Shown here: piece by piece, positions 35,442 to 43,195 of the stretch
How the letters are laid out: each line of letters starts with the position of its first letter
Numbering within the stretch: the stretch's first letter is position 1
NCBI GenBank assembly: GCA_947460975.1
Contig: CANHGO010000001.1
Span: 124,001 to 188,000 of the forward strand
From: Cytophagaceae bacterium
Lineage (GTDB): Bacteria; Bacteroidota; Bacteroidia; Cytophagales; Spirosomataceae
Direction: 5' to 3'
Length of the DNA: 64,000 nt
Notes under the pieces: model-generated
Databases searched by the model: none
What the model saw: the letters and a program-made list of their open reading frames with translations, nothing else
What the model was told of the DNA's origin: nothing
Position numbers and translations under genes: made by a program

Positions 35442-35659
35442 GTAAGTGAATTTAAAAGCGGATTTCTTAAGGCCTTTATTAGGATATAATTTATGAGGAA
35501 ATCCAAAAGAAAAAGCGGAAAAACAAATGAGCAGATTTATTAAAAAGAGAGATATAATTTTTTTCATGGGATATAATTCGTTGATATGTTTGGTTAAACC
35601 TTTATTAAAATTATAAGGATGTCTACAAGATGTACATCTGATTGTTTTCGTTGCACGAG

Positions 35660-38131
35660 CTATTGTTTTTTTCCTTTTTTAGTCCATTGGACATTTAATT
35701 TAGGATAGGATTTAAAGGTTACATCGGAACGATCGCCTTTAAATCCTTTGATTAACTCGCTTGCATTAAGTTCCATTTTAGCTTGGTTTGATACGGAAAC
35801 GAAGGCTTTTTGGGTTAGCCAATTACCCGCCAATAACTCGGAGGATTCACTGGCCGATACTTGGAGTTTATTCGATTTGCCATTTAATGTCAAACTGTGA
35901 AAACCTGATAATAAAACGTCTAGATTATCTAGATCAAACCCGCTCAAAGTCGTTCGGCTATTTCCGCCTAAACTTATTTTCTTTAGGTTAGGCGTTTGGA
36001 TTGTGATCTCAAGGCCTGATTGAACTTTTGGAAACCTTAGTACCCCTTGGTCAACCTTCGCTGAGCTAGAAAAGTCATTCATTTGATCGGCCGATTTATA
36101 AGAGATTTGATATATTGGACCTTGAGTAATAGAAATAGCTGCCGTTTCTGATTCCAATAACTCAATACTCGAAAAAGCTGGTAACGTTTTGGTAATTGAA
36201 AAGCTTATATTGTCATCTTCTTTATTCTTAGAATTGTCCGAGTTAGGAAACTTAGGATTGTCGGAAAAGCCAGATTCATCGGAATCATTGTTAGATTGAG
36301 GCTCGCGGTTTAAACAAATCAATCCCTTATCAGGAGTAAATGCCCATTTGGAACCAATAAACAGATCGTTTTCTTCATTTTTAAAATATCCGTTATCCAA
36401 TTGGTTTTCAATATATAAAGCGAAATCACGCGTCATTCCGAAGGAAACGCCATATGGAATCAGCACTTTAACACGCATGCGTTGGTTTCTAAATTTGAAA
36501 TTCTTTAAACCAAAATGGCTGTCCATCACAATTTGATTCCCTTTTTGTCGCCATTGATAATCGATGGACTTAGCATTCAGCTCTGCATCAGCACGTGTTT
36601 TTCCATTGGATTTGGCAAATAAAATGACTTGAATCGTCTTGCCATCATAGCCCTCTAAACTAACAGAAGCGCGTGAAAAACCATTTCGATTAAAATCGTG
36701 CCATTCGTCATCATCTAAAAACTCGTCATCATCTAAAAATTCATCTGCAAGGATAGTATTCCCCAACATTTTCTCCCAGATATTCTCCTGCGATTCACGG
36801 TTCAAATCAAACACATAGGATGAATCGGAAGTAATTTCCTTGATTTGGTTCAAAGAAGCTGTGCGCTGGAAATTGCGACCGACCATACTAAAGGCGGCAA
36901 ATAAACCAACCCAACCAATGATTGCGACGAACGTAGACGTATATTTATATATCTTATTCGTCAATTTCCGATTGGCCAACAAAGATACCCCGCCGATTCC
37001 AATCCCTAAAATCATGGGAATAATGGCAGCATATGCTGCGTAAACAGCCCAAGCGGGTAAATCTTGCGCCAATAAAAAGATGGGGACTGCCTCTCCAAAA
37101 GAAATACCAATCTGCCCATGATCAAAGCCAGATACTCCAGCAGTTGTTAACACAACTAAAGCGATCATGAATGCAGTTGCAATGATCAGTAAAATGATGC
37201 CTACAAGATATTGAGTAAACCAACGAACACCCGTCAAAATGGGCTTCAATGCCATAAAAATAGCAGAAAAGGCACGGAAAGGAAAAAGTAAAATCCGGGT
37301 AATGGGTTTTTCCTCCGCTGAATCTGGCTGGACCGTTTCTTTAATATTTCTTTCAATATTTTCTAAAGTAATGGGCTCCCCAGTCATTTCCATTTTATCA
37401 GTTAATGATTTAGCCTCAGGGGTAATCGCCAAAATAAAAATATAGGCTACAGCACCAGACCCGAAAAAGAACAATGAAATAACGGCTAATATGCGTAGTA
37501 AACCTATGTCCCAACCCGTATACGCTGCAATTCCCGCCATCACACCTCCGATCACTTTCTTTTCAGGATCACGGTAAAACTTCCGATAAGACTTAGCCTC
37601 TACATTGATCTCCCCTGGAATTGCGATCCAGCAAATCACATAAGCCCAAAAAACAAAATTCCCAACGTACAAAAGAGGAATCAATCCAAAGAAACCTACC
37701 ACCAGGATAACACGTACCCAAATAGGATCTACCTCAAAGTAATTCGCTATTCCAGACGCGACGCCCCCTAATTTTTTATTGGATAAATCTCTGCGGAAGG
37801 GTTTAGTAAAACCGAATTTAGGAGCATCGTTAAATGCCTGTTCTTTTTTAACATCTTCCTCTTCGATCTCCTGAAAATCAGCGATCGTTCCTAAAGAGGT
37901 GATTAATGCTTCTACATGTACCTGCGTGATGGCTTCTGTTTTTTCCGTTTCGCGGATATTCCAGAATTTTTCCGCAATACGAGCTTCGATGTCGTCGACG
38001 ATGTCTTTGGCCCCTTCAAAATTTTTGAAATAAGCATGGATCGATTTAAGGTAAGTATCTAAGGTTGCATACGCATCTTCCTCGATATGGAATACGATGC
38101 CTGCTATGTTTATGGATAAAGTCTTTTTCAT
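35660..38131 (-). CDS. PspC-domain membrane protein with C-terminal DUF2807
   Basis: 823 residues. Two PspC domains at about 108-175 (KKLGGVASGIANYFEVDP) and 188-245 (KKVIGGVMAGIAAYTGWD), then further membrane helices at about 300-420, then a soluble region and a C-terminal DUF2807/GIN-like beta region about 640-810. An acidic duplicated DEFLDDDEFLDDDEW stretch lies near residue 468. PspC proteins sense or stabilise stressed membranes. Preceded by PadR by 11 nt, so the regulator likely controls it; followed by another DUF2807 gene. Confidence 0.88.
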   Translation of the reverse strand: MKKTLSINIAGIVFHIEEDAYATLDTYLKSIHAYFKNFEGAKDIVDDIEARIAEKFWNIRETEKTEAITQVHVEALITSLGTIADFQEIEEEDVKKEQAFNDAPKFGFTKPFRRDLSNKKLGGVASGIANYFEVDPIWVRVILVVGFFGLIPLLYVGNFVFWAYVICWIAIPGEINVEAKSYRKFYRDPEKKVIGGVMAGIAAYTGWDIGLLRILAVISLFFFGSGAVAYIFILAITPEAKSLTDKMEMTGEPITLENIERNIKETVQPDSAEEKPITRILLFPFRAFSAIFMALKPILTGVRWFTQYLVGIILLIIATAFMIALVVLTTAGVSGFDHGQIGISFGEAVPIFLLAQDLPAWAVYAAYAAIIPMILGIGIGGVSLLANRKLTNKIYKYTSTFVAIIGWVGLFAAFSMVGRNFQRTASLNQIKEITSDSSYVFDLNRESQENIWEKMLGNTILADEFLDDDEFLDDDEWHDFNRNGFSRASVSLEGYDGKTIQVILFAKSNGKTRADAELNAKSIDYQWRQKGNQIVMDSHFGLKNFKFRNQRMRVKVLIPYGVSFGMTRDFALYIENQLDNGYFKNEENDLFIGSKWAFTPDKGLICLNREPQSNNDSDESGFSDNPKFPNSDNSKNKEDDNISFSITKTLPAFSSIELLESETAAISITQGPIYQISYKSADQMNDFSSSAKVDQGVLRFPKVQSGLEITIQTPNLKKISLGGNSRTTLSGFDLDNLDVLLSGFHSLTLNGKSNKLQVSASESSELLAGNWLTQKAFVSVSNQAKMELNASELIKGFKGDRSDVTFKSYPKLNVQWTKKGKKQ
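36705..36740. repeat. 18-nt tandem duplication inside the PspC gene
   Basis: Two copies of TCGTCATCATCTAAAAAy in a row, in frame, encoding the repeated EFLDDD stretch. A third partial copy (TTCATC) follows. Confidence 0.7.
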
Positions 38132-38142
38132 ATACGGTTCGT

Positions 38143-38484
38143 TTATGATTGTGGTGTTTGTTGATGAATGATTTGAGAAACAGAAGCATGCAACTCATCC
38201 CAAGTTCCATGAAGATCGTTTAAAAAAGTGCTACCCTTTTCAGTCAGCACATAATATTTGCGAGGGGGTCCTGATACAGACTCGACCCATTTATAATCGA
38301 GAAGACCTGCATTTTTCAAACGGGTTAATAGAGGATAAAGGGTTCCCTCAACCACCATGATTTTGGCAGAGGTAAGCTCTATTAGCATGGTAGATGCATA
38401 AACCTCCCCCCTTGAAATAATTTGCAGAATACAGAATTCCAAAATCCCTTTTCGCATCTGCACCTTGGTATTTTCAATATCCAT
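38143..38484 (-). CDS. PadR-family transcriptional regulator
   Basis: 113 residues with the PadR winged helix: MRKGILEFCILQIISRGEVYA, EGTLYPLLTRLKNAGLLDYKWVE and GPPRKYYVLTEKG. Small PadR-s2 type without a long C-terminal domain. It precedes the PspC gene by 11 nt, the usual Bacteroidota order PadR-PspC, and its promoter region holds several GTACTTT-type dyads that look like its own operator. Confidence 0.93.
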   Translation of the reverse strand: MDIENTKVQMRKGILEFCILQIISRGEVYASTMLIELTSAKIMVVEGTLYPLLTRLKNAGLLDYKWVESVSGPPRKYYVLTEKGSTFLNDLHGTWDELHASVSQIIHQQTPQS

Positions 38485-38509
38485 TGGCTCTTTTTATTTT
38501 TTGTTGGCA

Positions 38510-38517
38510 CAAATGTA
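38510..38517 (-). promoter_or_regulatory. padR promoter -7 element TACATTTG
   Basis: Exact TAnnTTTG on the minus strand 26 nt before the padR ATG; it abuts the GTACT dyad. Confidence 0.55.
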
Positions 38518-38518
38518 T

Positions 38519-38622
38519 AAAAGGTACTTGGTTATACATAGTACTTTAGAAAAAATATTTTTGATTTGTGGATAAACGGTGAGTACTTTGTGAGGAATGG
38601 TCATAAAAAGTAAATACTTTTT
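38519..38622. promoter_or_regulatory. Candidate PadR operator cluster
   Basis: Three sites: AAAGGTACT (38520-38528) facing AGTACTTT (38540-38547); a lone AGTACTTT (38582-38589); and a palindrome AAAAAGTA-AA-TACTTTTT (38605-38622) with perfect 8-bp arms. The first dyad covers the padR promoter; the last lies 31 nt before the divergent histidine kinase start. Binding is inferred. Confidence 0.55.
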
Positions 38623-38652
38623 TATCCCATGAACTGAAATCTTTCATGCAAG

Positions 38653-39855
38653 ATGTTTAAAGAAGTTTCCTTGCCGCTAGCTTTTTACAACCGAGACACT
38701 TGGTTGAAAGTTGCTTTTTTTTCAGTTTCAGTCATCATGGCGGCATTTTCACTCTATTTTACAGATGGATTAGTTTCAAAATTAGAGGAGCGTGAAAAGC
38801 AGCAAATCGAGTTATACGCAGAAACGATTCGCTATGTAATGACGAGTGATGAAAATGCAGATATCAATTTCTTTTTTGAACGTATTAAAAAAATCAATGA
38901 AAATAATACCATTCCGGTGATTTGGAAGGATGGTAGTGGGCATTTGAACTCCATTAATATCCCCTTGAACGAATCGTCCACCATGGATGAAAGGCAAATG
39001 GTTTTAAAGTTAAAGCTTCAGGAAATTATCGCTGAAAAAAACAAGCCGATCGAAATGGATATGGGTTTTCAAAAGGAATACATCTACTATGGCAATTCCA
39101 AATTGCTCAAATTGCTGAGGTATTATCCATTGTCCCAACTCACCGTTGTGTTAATCGTGGGCTTTTTAGGCTATATTTTCTTTTCCTATTCAAGGCGAGC
39201 AGAACAGAATAAAGTGTGGGTTGGTTTAGCGAAAGAAACCGCTCACCAATTGGGCACCCCCCTCTCCTCCCTAACCGCTTGGGTCGAAATTTTGCGAAAT
39301 GAGCCGCACATTAATCCTGATATCGTGACTGAATTGGGAAAAGACATTCAGCGTTTGGATACCATCACCACGCGTTTTTCTAATATTGGTTCGATTCCTG
39401 TATTGAAAGAAGAAAATTTATTGGAGTTAATTTCCAGCTTCATCAACTACCTAAAAATACGTATTTCGACCAAAGTGACCATTGACATTCAATCTAGTTT
39501 ATCGCCTAATCAATCGGCCAATATCAACAAATACCTGTTTGAATGGGTGATTGAAAACATTTGTAAAAATGGAGTTGACGCAATGGGAGGAACAGGACAA
39601 ATACACATTCATTTATTTGAGGGAAAGTTAAACCAATTGGTCATCGAAATTTCAGATACCGGAAAGGGAATAAGCCCCAAAAACACCTCAAAAATATTTT
39701 CACCAGGGTTTAGTACCAAGAAACGAGGTTGGGGCCTAGGCCTTACATTAGCCAAACGAATCGTCGAAAATTACCATGAAGGAAAATTAACGTTGAAATC
39801 TACTGAGCTAAATAAAGGAAGTACATTTAGAATCGTATTGCCTAAACCATCATGA
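38653..39855 (+). CDS. Membrane sensor histidine kinase
   Basis: 400 residues. TM1 about 19-37, a periplasmic domain, TM2 about 153-175, then DHp with phospho-acceptor His in ETAHQLGTPLSSL and an HATPase domain with N box ENICKNGVDAM, G1 DTGKGIS and G2 GWGLGLTLAKRI. No HAMP or PAS domain. No response regulator is adjacent, so it is an orphan. It overlaps the AEC transporter start by 4 nt (ATGA). Its upstream DNA carries PadR-like sites. Confidence 0.92.
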   Translation: MFKEVSLPLAFYNRDTWLKVAFFSVSVIMAAFSLYFTDGLVSKLEEREKQQIELYAETIRYVMTSDENADINFFFERIKKINENNTIPVIWKDGSGHLNSINIPLNESSTMDERQMVLKLKLQEIIAEKNKPIEMDMGFQKEYIYYGNSKLLKLLRYYPLSQLTVVLIVGFLGYIFFSYSRRAEQNKVWVGLAKETAHQLGTPLSSLTAWVEILRNEPHINPDIVTELGKDIQRLDTITTRFSNIGSIPVLKEENLLELISSFINYLKIRISTKVTIDIQSSLSPNQSANINKYLFEWVIENICKNGVDAMGGTGQIHIHLFEGKLNQLVIEISDTGKGISPKNTSKIFSPGFSTKKRGWGLGLTLAKRIVENYHEGKLTLKSTELNKGSTFRIVLPKPS

Positions 39856-40781
39856 TGAATTCGCCCAACGTAGTTTTTGGTTCCGCATTAGCGATTATAA
39901 CGATTGGATATCTATTAAAAAGTTTTGGTTTCATCAAAACCAGTGATGGTAAGGCGATTTCAAATTTTTTAATGCACACTACATTTCCGGCTTTGGTATT
40001 TACCACCATGATTAAGGTAGATCTTAGAGCGGAATTAATTTGGATGCCTATTATTTGTGCGGTATTTGGAAGCGTATCCTCCATTTTAGGATTTCTGATT
40101 TTCAAAAAAGAGGATCCTGCATACCGAGGAATTCTGACCATGGGTAGCGCGGGATATAATTTAGGTTTATTCGCCTACCCGCTCATCGAAGGGGTATGGG
40201 GATGGGAAGGTCTTACCTATGCAATCATGTTTGACTTAGGAAATTCGTTCATTAATTTTGTTGTTAATTATGGCATGGGGACCTATTTATCTTCCAAACA
40301 TCAGGATAAAAATCCTGCCAAAGCCATCGCCACAAAAGTATTAACCCTTCCGCCATTTCAAGCCATGGTCCTAGGCTTAACTTGTAATTTGGCCATGATT
40401 AGTCTCCCTGCGATTCCTTTAGATGTGATTGAAACGATTTCAAAAGGCAACAAACCCATGGTATTATTATTAATGGGAATTTATTTTAGCGTCCGTTTGC
40501 CAAAAAAATCTTTTCAAAAAGTGTTCCAAGTACTCGCTTTAAGGTACGTGTTAGGCTTGAGCGTCGGCTTAACTTTTTATTATCTTTTACCATTCAACGA
40601 CGCTTACCGTAATATGCTATTGATTTGTTTAATTCTGCCCGCAGGTATGACACTGATCACCTATTCAGATGAGTTTGATTTCGATACAGGCATAGCGGCC
40701 GCGCTGGTTAATTTTTCCATGCTCATCAGCTTTACGCTCATGTGGCTATTAGTGGGCATTTTCCATATGTCAACGGTTTAA
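39852..40781 (+). CDS. AEC-family (auxin efflux carrier-like) transporter
   Basis: 309 residues, ten hydrophobic segments in two repeats. SVIGSxxxN-type helix is seen as MGSAGYNLGLFAYPLIEGVWG and the second repeat as LLICLILPAGMTLITYSDEF. Family members export or import organic acids. Coupled to the histidine kinase by a 4-nt overlap, suggesting the kinase controls or senses this transport; inference only. Confidence 0.87.
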   Translation: MMNSPNVVFGSALAIITIGYLLKSFGFIKTSDGKAISNFLMHTTFPALVFTTMIKVDLRAELIWMPIICAVFGSVSSILGFLIFKKEDPAYRGILTMGSAGYNLGLFAYPLIEGVWGWEGLTYAIMFDLGNSFINFVVNYGMGTYLSSKHQDKNPAKAIATKVLTLPPFQAMVLGLTCNLAMISLPAIPLDVIETISKGNKPMVLLLMGIYFSVRLPKKSFQKVFQVLALRYVLGLSVGLTFYYLLPFNDAYRNMLLICLILPAGMTLITYSDEFDFDTGIAAALVNFSMLISFTLMWLLVGIFHMSTV

Positions 40782-40796
40782 ACCAAATAAAATCGG

Positions 40797-40804
40797 TAAT
40801 TTTG
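40797..40804 (+). promoter_or_regulatory. ubiE/menG promoter -7 element TAATTTTG
   Basis: Exact TAnnTTTG 51 nt before the methyltransferase ATG. Confidence 0.55.
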
Positions 40805-40855
40805 CACAACAATTATTTCTAATTCAGGTTAGATTAATTTGAACAAAAATAAATT

Positions 40856-41581
40856 ATGGTTGTACCCTACAAAGACCAATCCAAAAGTAAGAAAGAACAA
40901 GTTGCCAACATGTTCAATACGATTTCCCCGCAATATGATTTCTTAAATCATCTATTGAGCGGTGGAATCGACATTATTTGGAGAAAAAAAGCGATAAAAT
41001 TACTTCAAAACAAGGGTATCAAAACCATGTTGGATATTGCCACCGGCACGGGCGACTTTGCCATTGAAGCACTAAAAATTAATCCCGAAAAGATTGTTGG
41101 CGTGGATATATCCGAAGGCATGCTTTTGTTCGGCCAAGAGAAAATCAAGAAAATGGGGTTGGAAAAAACAATCCAATTACAAAAAGGGGATTCGGAAAAA
41201 CTTCCCTTCTCGGACAATAGTTTTGATGCGGTCATCGTTAGTTTTGGAGTAAGGAATTTCGAAAATTTACAAAAAGGATTGACCGACATGTTTCGGGTGA
41301 CCAAACCAGGAGGCTATTGCTTGATTCTTGAATTTTCAAATCCGCGTAAATTTCCAATGAAGCAATTGTATACCTTTTATTCTAAATATTGCCTTCCATT
41401 TTTAGGCAAAATGATTTCTAAGGATCCTTCCGCATATACCTATTTACCAGAATCCGTTAAGGCGTTTCCAGATGGACCAGAATTTATTCAAATATTTAAA
41501 TCCGTAGGTTATTCAGAAACGAATTGGATTCCTATGACGGGTGGAATTTGCTCCATTTATATAGGGCAAAAACAAAAATAA
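40856..41581 (+). CDS. ubiE: Demethylmenaquinone/2-methoxy-benzoquinol methyltransferase
   Basis: 241 residues of the UbiE/COQ5 family: MFNTISPQYDFLNHLLSGGID, MLDIATGTGDFAI (SAM motif), DSEKLPFSDNSFDAVIVSFGVRNF and LEFSNP. In this phylum it performs the last step of menaquinone synthesis. The porT gene starts 2 nt after its stop, the conserved ubiE-porT order of Bacteroidota. Confidence 0.95.
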   Translation: MVVPYKDQSKSKKEQVANMFNTISPQYDFLNHLLSGGIDIIWRKKAIKLLQNKGIKTMLDIATGTGDFAIEALKINPEKIVGVDISEGMLLFGQEKIKKMGLEKTIQLQKGDSEKLPFSDNSFDAVIVSFGVRNFENLQKGLTDMFRVTKPGGYCLILEFSNPRKFPMKQLYTFYSKYCLPFLGKMISKDPSAYTYLPESVKAFPDGPEFIQIFKSVGYSETNWIPMTGGICSIYIGQKQK

Positions 41582-41583
41582 CA

Positions 41584-42273
41584 TTGAGAAAAACAGGGAT
41601 AATCCTTTGCTGTTTAATATTGGCCCAACTAACCGTTCGGGCTCAGCACAGTAAATATGTACGGATTTTTCATGAATACTACGACGAGAAACCTGTTCAT
41701 TTTGGCTTTCTGTTTGGTTTTGCCTCGACTAATTTTTCAACGAATGGGGATCGTGCTAAATTAGGCGCAGATTCAATCGTACAATCACCCCGTAGCTTTG
41801 GATTTCAGATTGGCGGTCTGGTCAATTATGCCTTTGACAAGCATTTTGAATTAAAAACGGGAATGAACATCGCACTTTATGAAAGGCAAATTTTGTTTCC
41901 ATTGTCACCTCCAAAGCCTGATTTAAATCCATTAACCAGGGAATCCACTTGGCTCGAAATCCCCCTATTAATCAAATACAAGTCAATCAGACGAGAAAAT
42001 CATCGAATGTACGTGATCGGAGGAGTGAAGTTAGGCATAGAGGCCAATGTGAAAAAAAAGAGTTCCGCACTTAGTGCCAATACCTCAGATTTATCGCTAG
42101 AATATGGGTTTGGATTGGAACGTTTTTTTCAATATTTCAAATTCACGCCCGAAATTCGATTCTCACACGGGCTGACTAATTTATATGTTCAGCCTACTAC
42201 CGCGACTAATTCATTTTCTAATATGAATTTTTTAAAATCACATACGGTCAGTCTGATTGTCAATTTCGAATAA
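41584..42273 (+). CDS. porT: PorT-like type IX secretion outer-membrane protein
   Basis: Preferred start is a TTG at 41584 (MRKTGIILCCLILAQLTVRA), 2 nt after ubiE, giving a clean signal peptide and 229 residues; the track start at 41524 overlaps ubiE and breaks the signal. The mature part is a small outer-membrane barrel: HFGFLFGFASTNF, KTGMNIALYERQI, EIPLLIKYKS and RFSHGLTNLY. Size, features and position after ubiE fit PorT/SprT of the type IX secretion system. No gldKLMN genes are nearby, as is normal. Confidence 0.85.
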   Translation: MRKTGIILCCLILAQLTVRAQHSKYVRIFHEYYDEKPVHFGFLFGFASTNFSTNGDRAKLGADSIVQSPRSFGFQIGGLVNYAFDKHFELKTGMNIALYERQILFPLSPPKPDLNPLTRESTWLEIPLLIKYKSIRRENHRMYVIGGVKLGIEANVKKKSSALSANTSDLSLEYGFGLERFFQYFKFTPEIRFSHGLTNLYVQPTTATNSFSNMNFLKSHTVSLIVNFE

Positions 42274-42274
42274 T

Positions 42275-43195
42275 TTACTTGATATTTTTTCTGGCTTTCT
42301 TGGGATCAACGATAGTTTGTAAGCTACTTACGGCAGAAATCCCAAACCAACCTGCTCCTTGTAAAGCTGAATTTGGATTCGTATTTTTAAAGTTAGTCGG
42401 GATGTTTGCTGCTGGCCTTGAAAATAAACCTGCATTATTTAACTCTAAGCGGGCTTGAGAATAAAAATTAAATTGGTCTTCTGAGATCGAATATAGATCT
42501 ACTTTAATCGTATCTTTTTCTTGGTAAAGTTCAGGTGAAATGGATCTTCGGATAGGCAAAATAAACATGAGTCCATCAGCCATGGCTCCTTTTTGAAATG
42601 CGGCATCGTAGAAAAATATTAGGTTTTGACTCCCATTAAACAACTTCCTATTTTTATATGTTTTTACTCGGAAACAATCACCGACCCCAATGGGATCACG
42701 TGCATAGAACTGTGCATCATATCCATTTTTGGGCTTACCATCGGACGCTTGCCTTTGATTAGCTTCATCGAATTGATATAAAATGGAATCAATCGGCGGA
42801 ACACGTCTCATCGTTTCAGAAGCTGTAAAAATTTCATTGGCAGCTTTGACGGTCAATTTATATGTTTTTCCCACTTTTCCGAAAATGTCTGTCGGCGAAT
42901 CAGGAGTCCAAACATATGTACCTGACTCTGTTTTAGATTCTTTGAATAGATATTCTCGCCCTTCATTATCTGAAATTGAAACATTGGCCCCTATAATTTT
43001 GGGGGCGTTTGTATTGTCAAAATAGTCTTGGGATCTAGATAAAACAATTTTTTGAGGTCCTTGCAAATTTGTTAATGTGGCTTCTATAACCATGTAATGA
43101 TCAGAACCAGGCGTATTTAAGGTCACGATGTCCTCACATGAACTCAAGAAGAACCCTAGCATCAAAACAAATAAAAGTGAGGTATTTGCCTTCAT
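42275..43195 (-). CDS. DUF4249 outer-membrane lipoprotein
   Basis: 306 residues from the ATG at 43195 (the track start 43198 is a TTG). Lipoprotein signal MKANTSLLFVLMLGFFLSSC with lipobox SSC; then the DUF4249 pattern DHYMVIEATLTN and IVLSRSQDYFDNTNAPKIIGA. DUF4249 proteins usually follow a TonB receptor and may act as its surface partner. Its start shares a base with the receptor stop (TGATG), so the two are coupled. Confidence 0.88.
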   Translation of the reverse strand: MKANTSLLFVLMLGFFLSSCEDIVTLNTPGSDHYMVIEATLTNLQGPQKIVLSRSQDYFDNTNAPKIIGANVSISDNEGREYLFKESKTESGTYVWTPDSPTDIFGKVGKTYKLTVKAANEIFTASETMRRVPPIDSILYQFDEANQRQASDGKPKNGYDAQFYARDPIGVGDCFRVKTYKNRKLFNGSQNLIFFYDAAFQKGAMADGLMFILPIRRSISPELYQEKDTIKVDLYSISEDQFNFYSQARLELNNAGLFSRPAANIPTNFKNTNPNSALQGAGWFGISAVSSLQTIVDPKKARKNIK

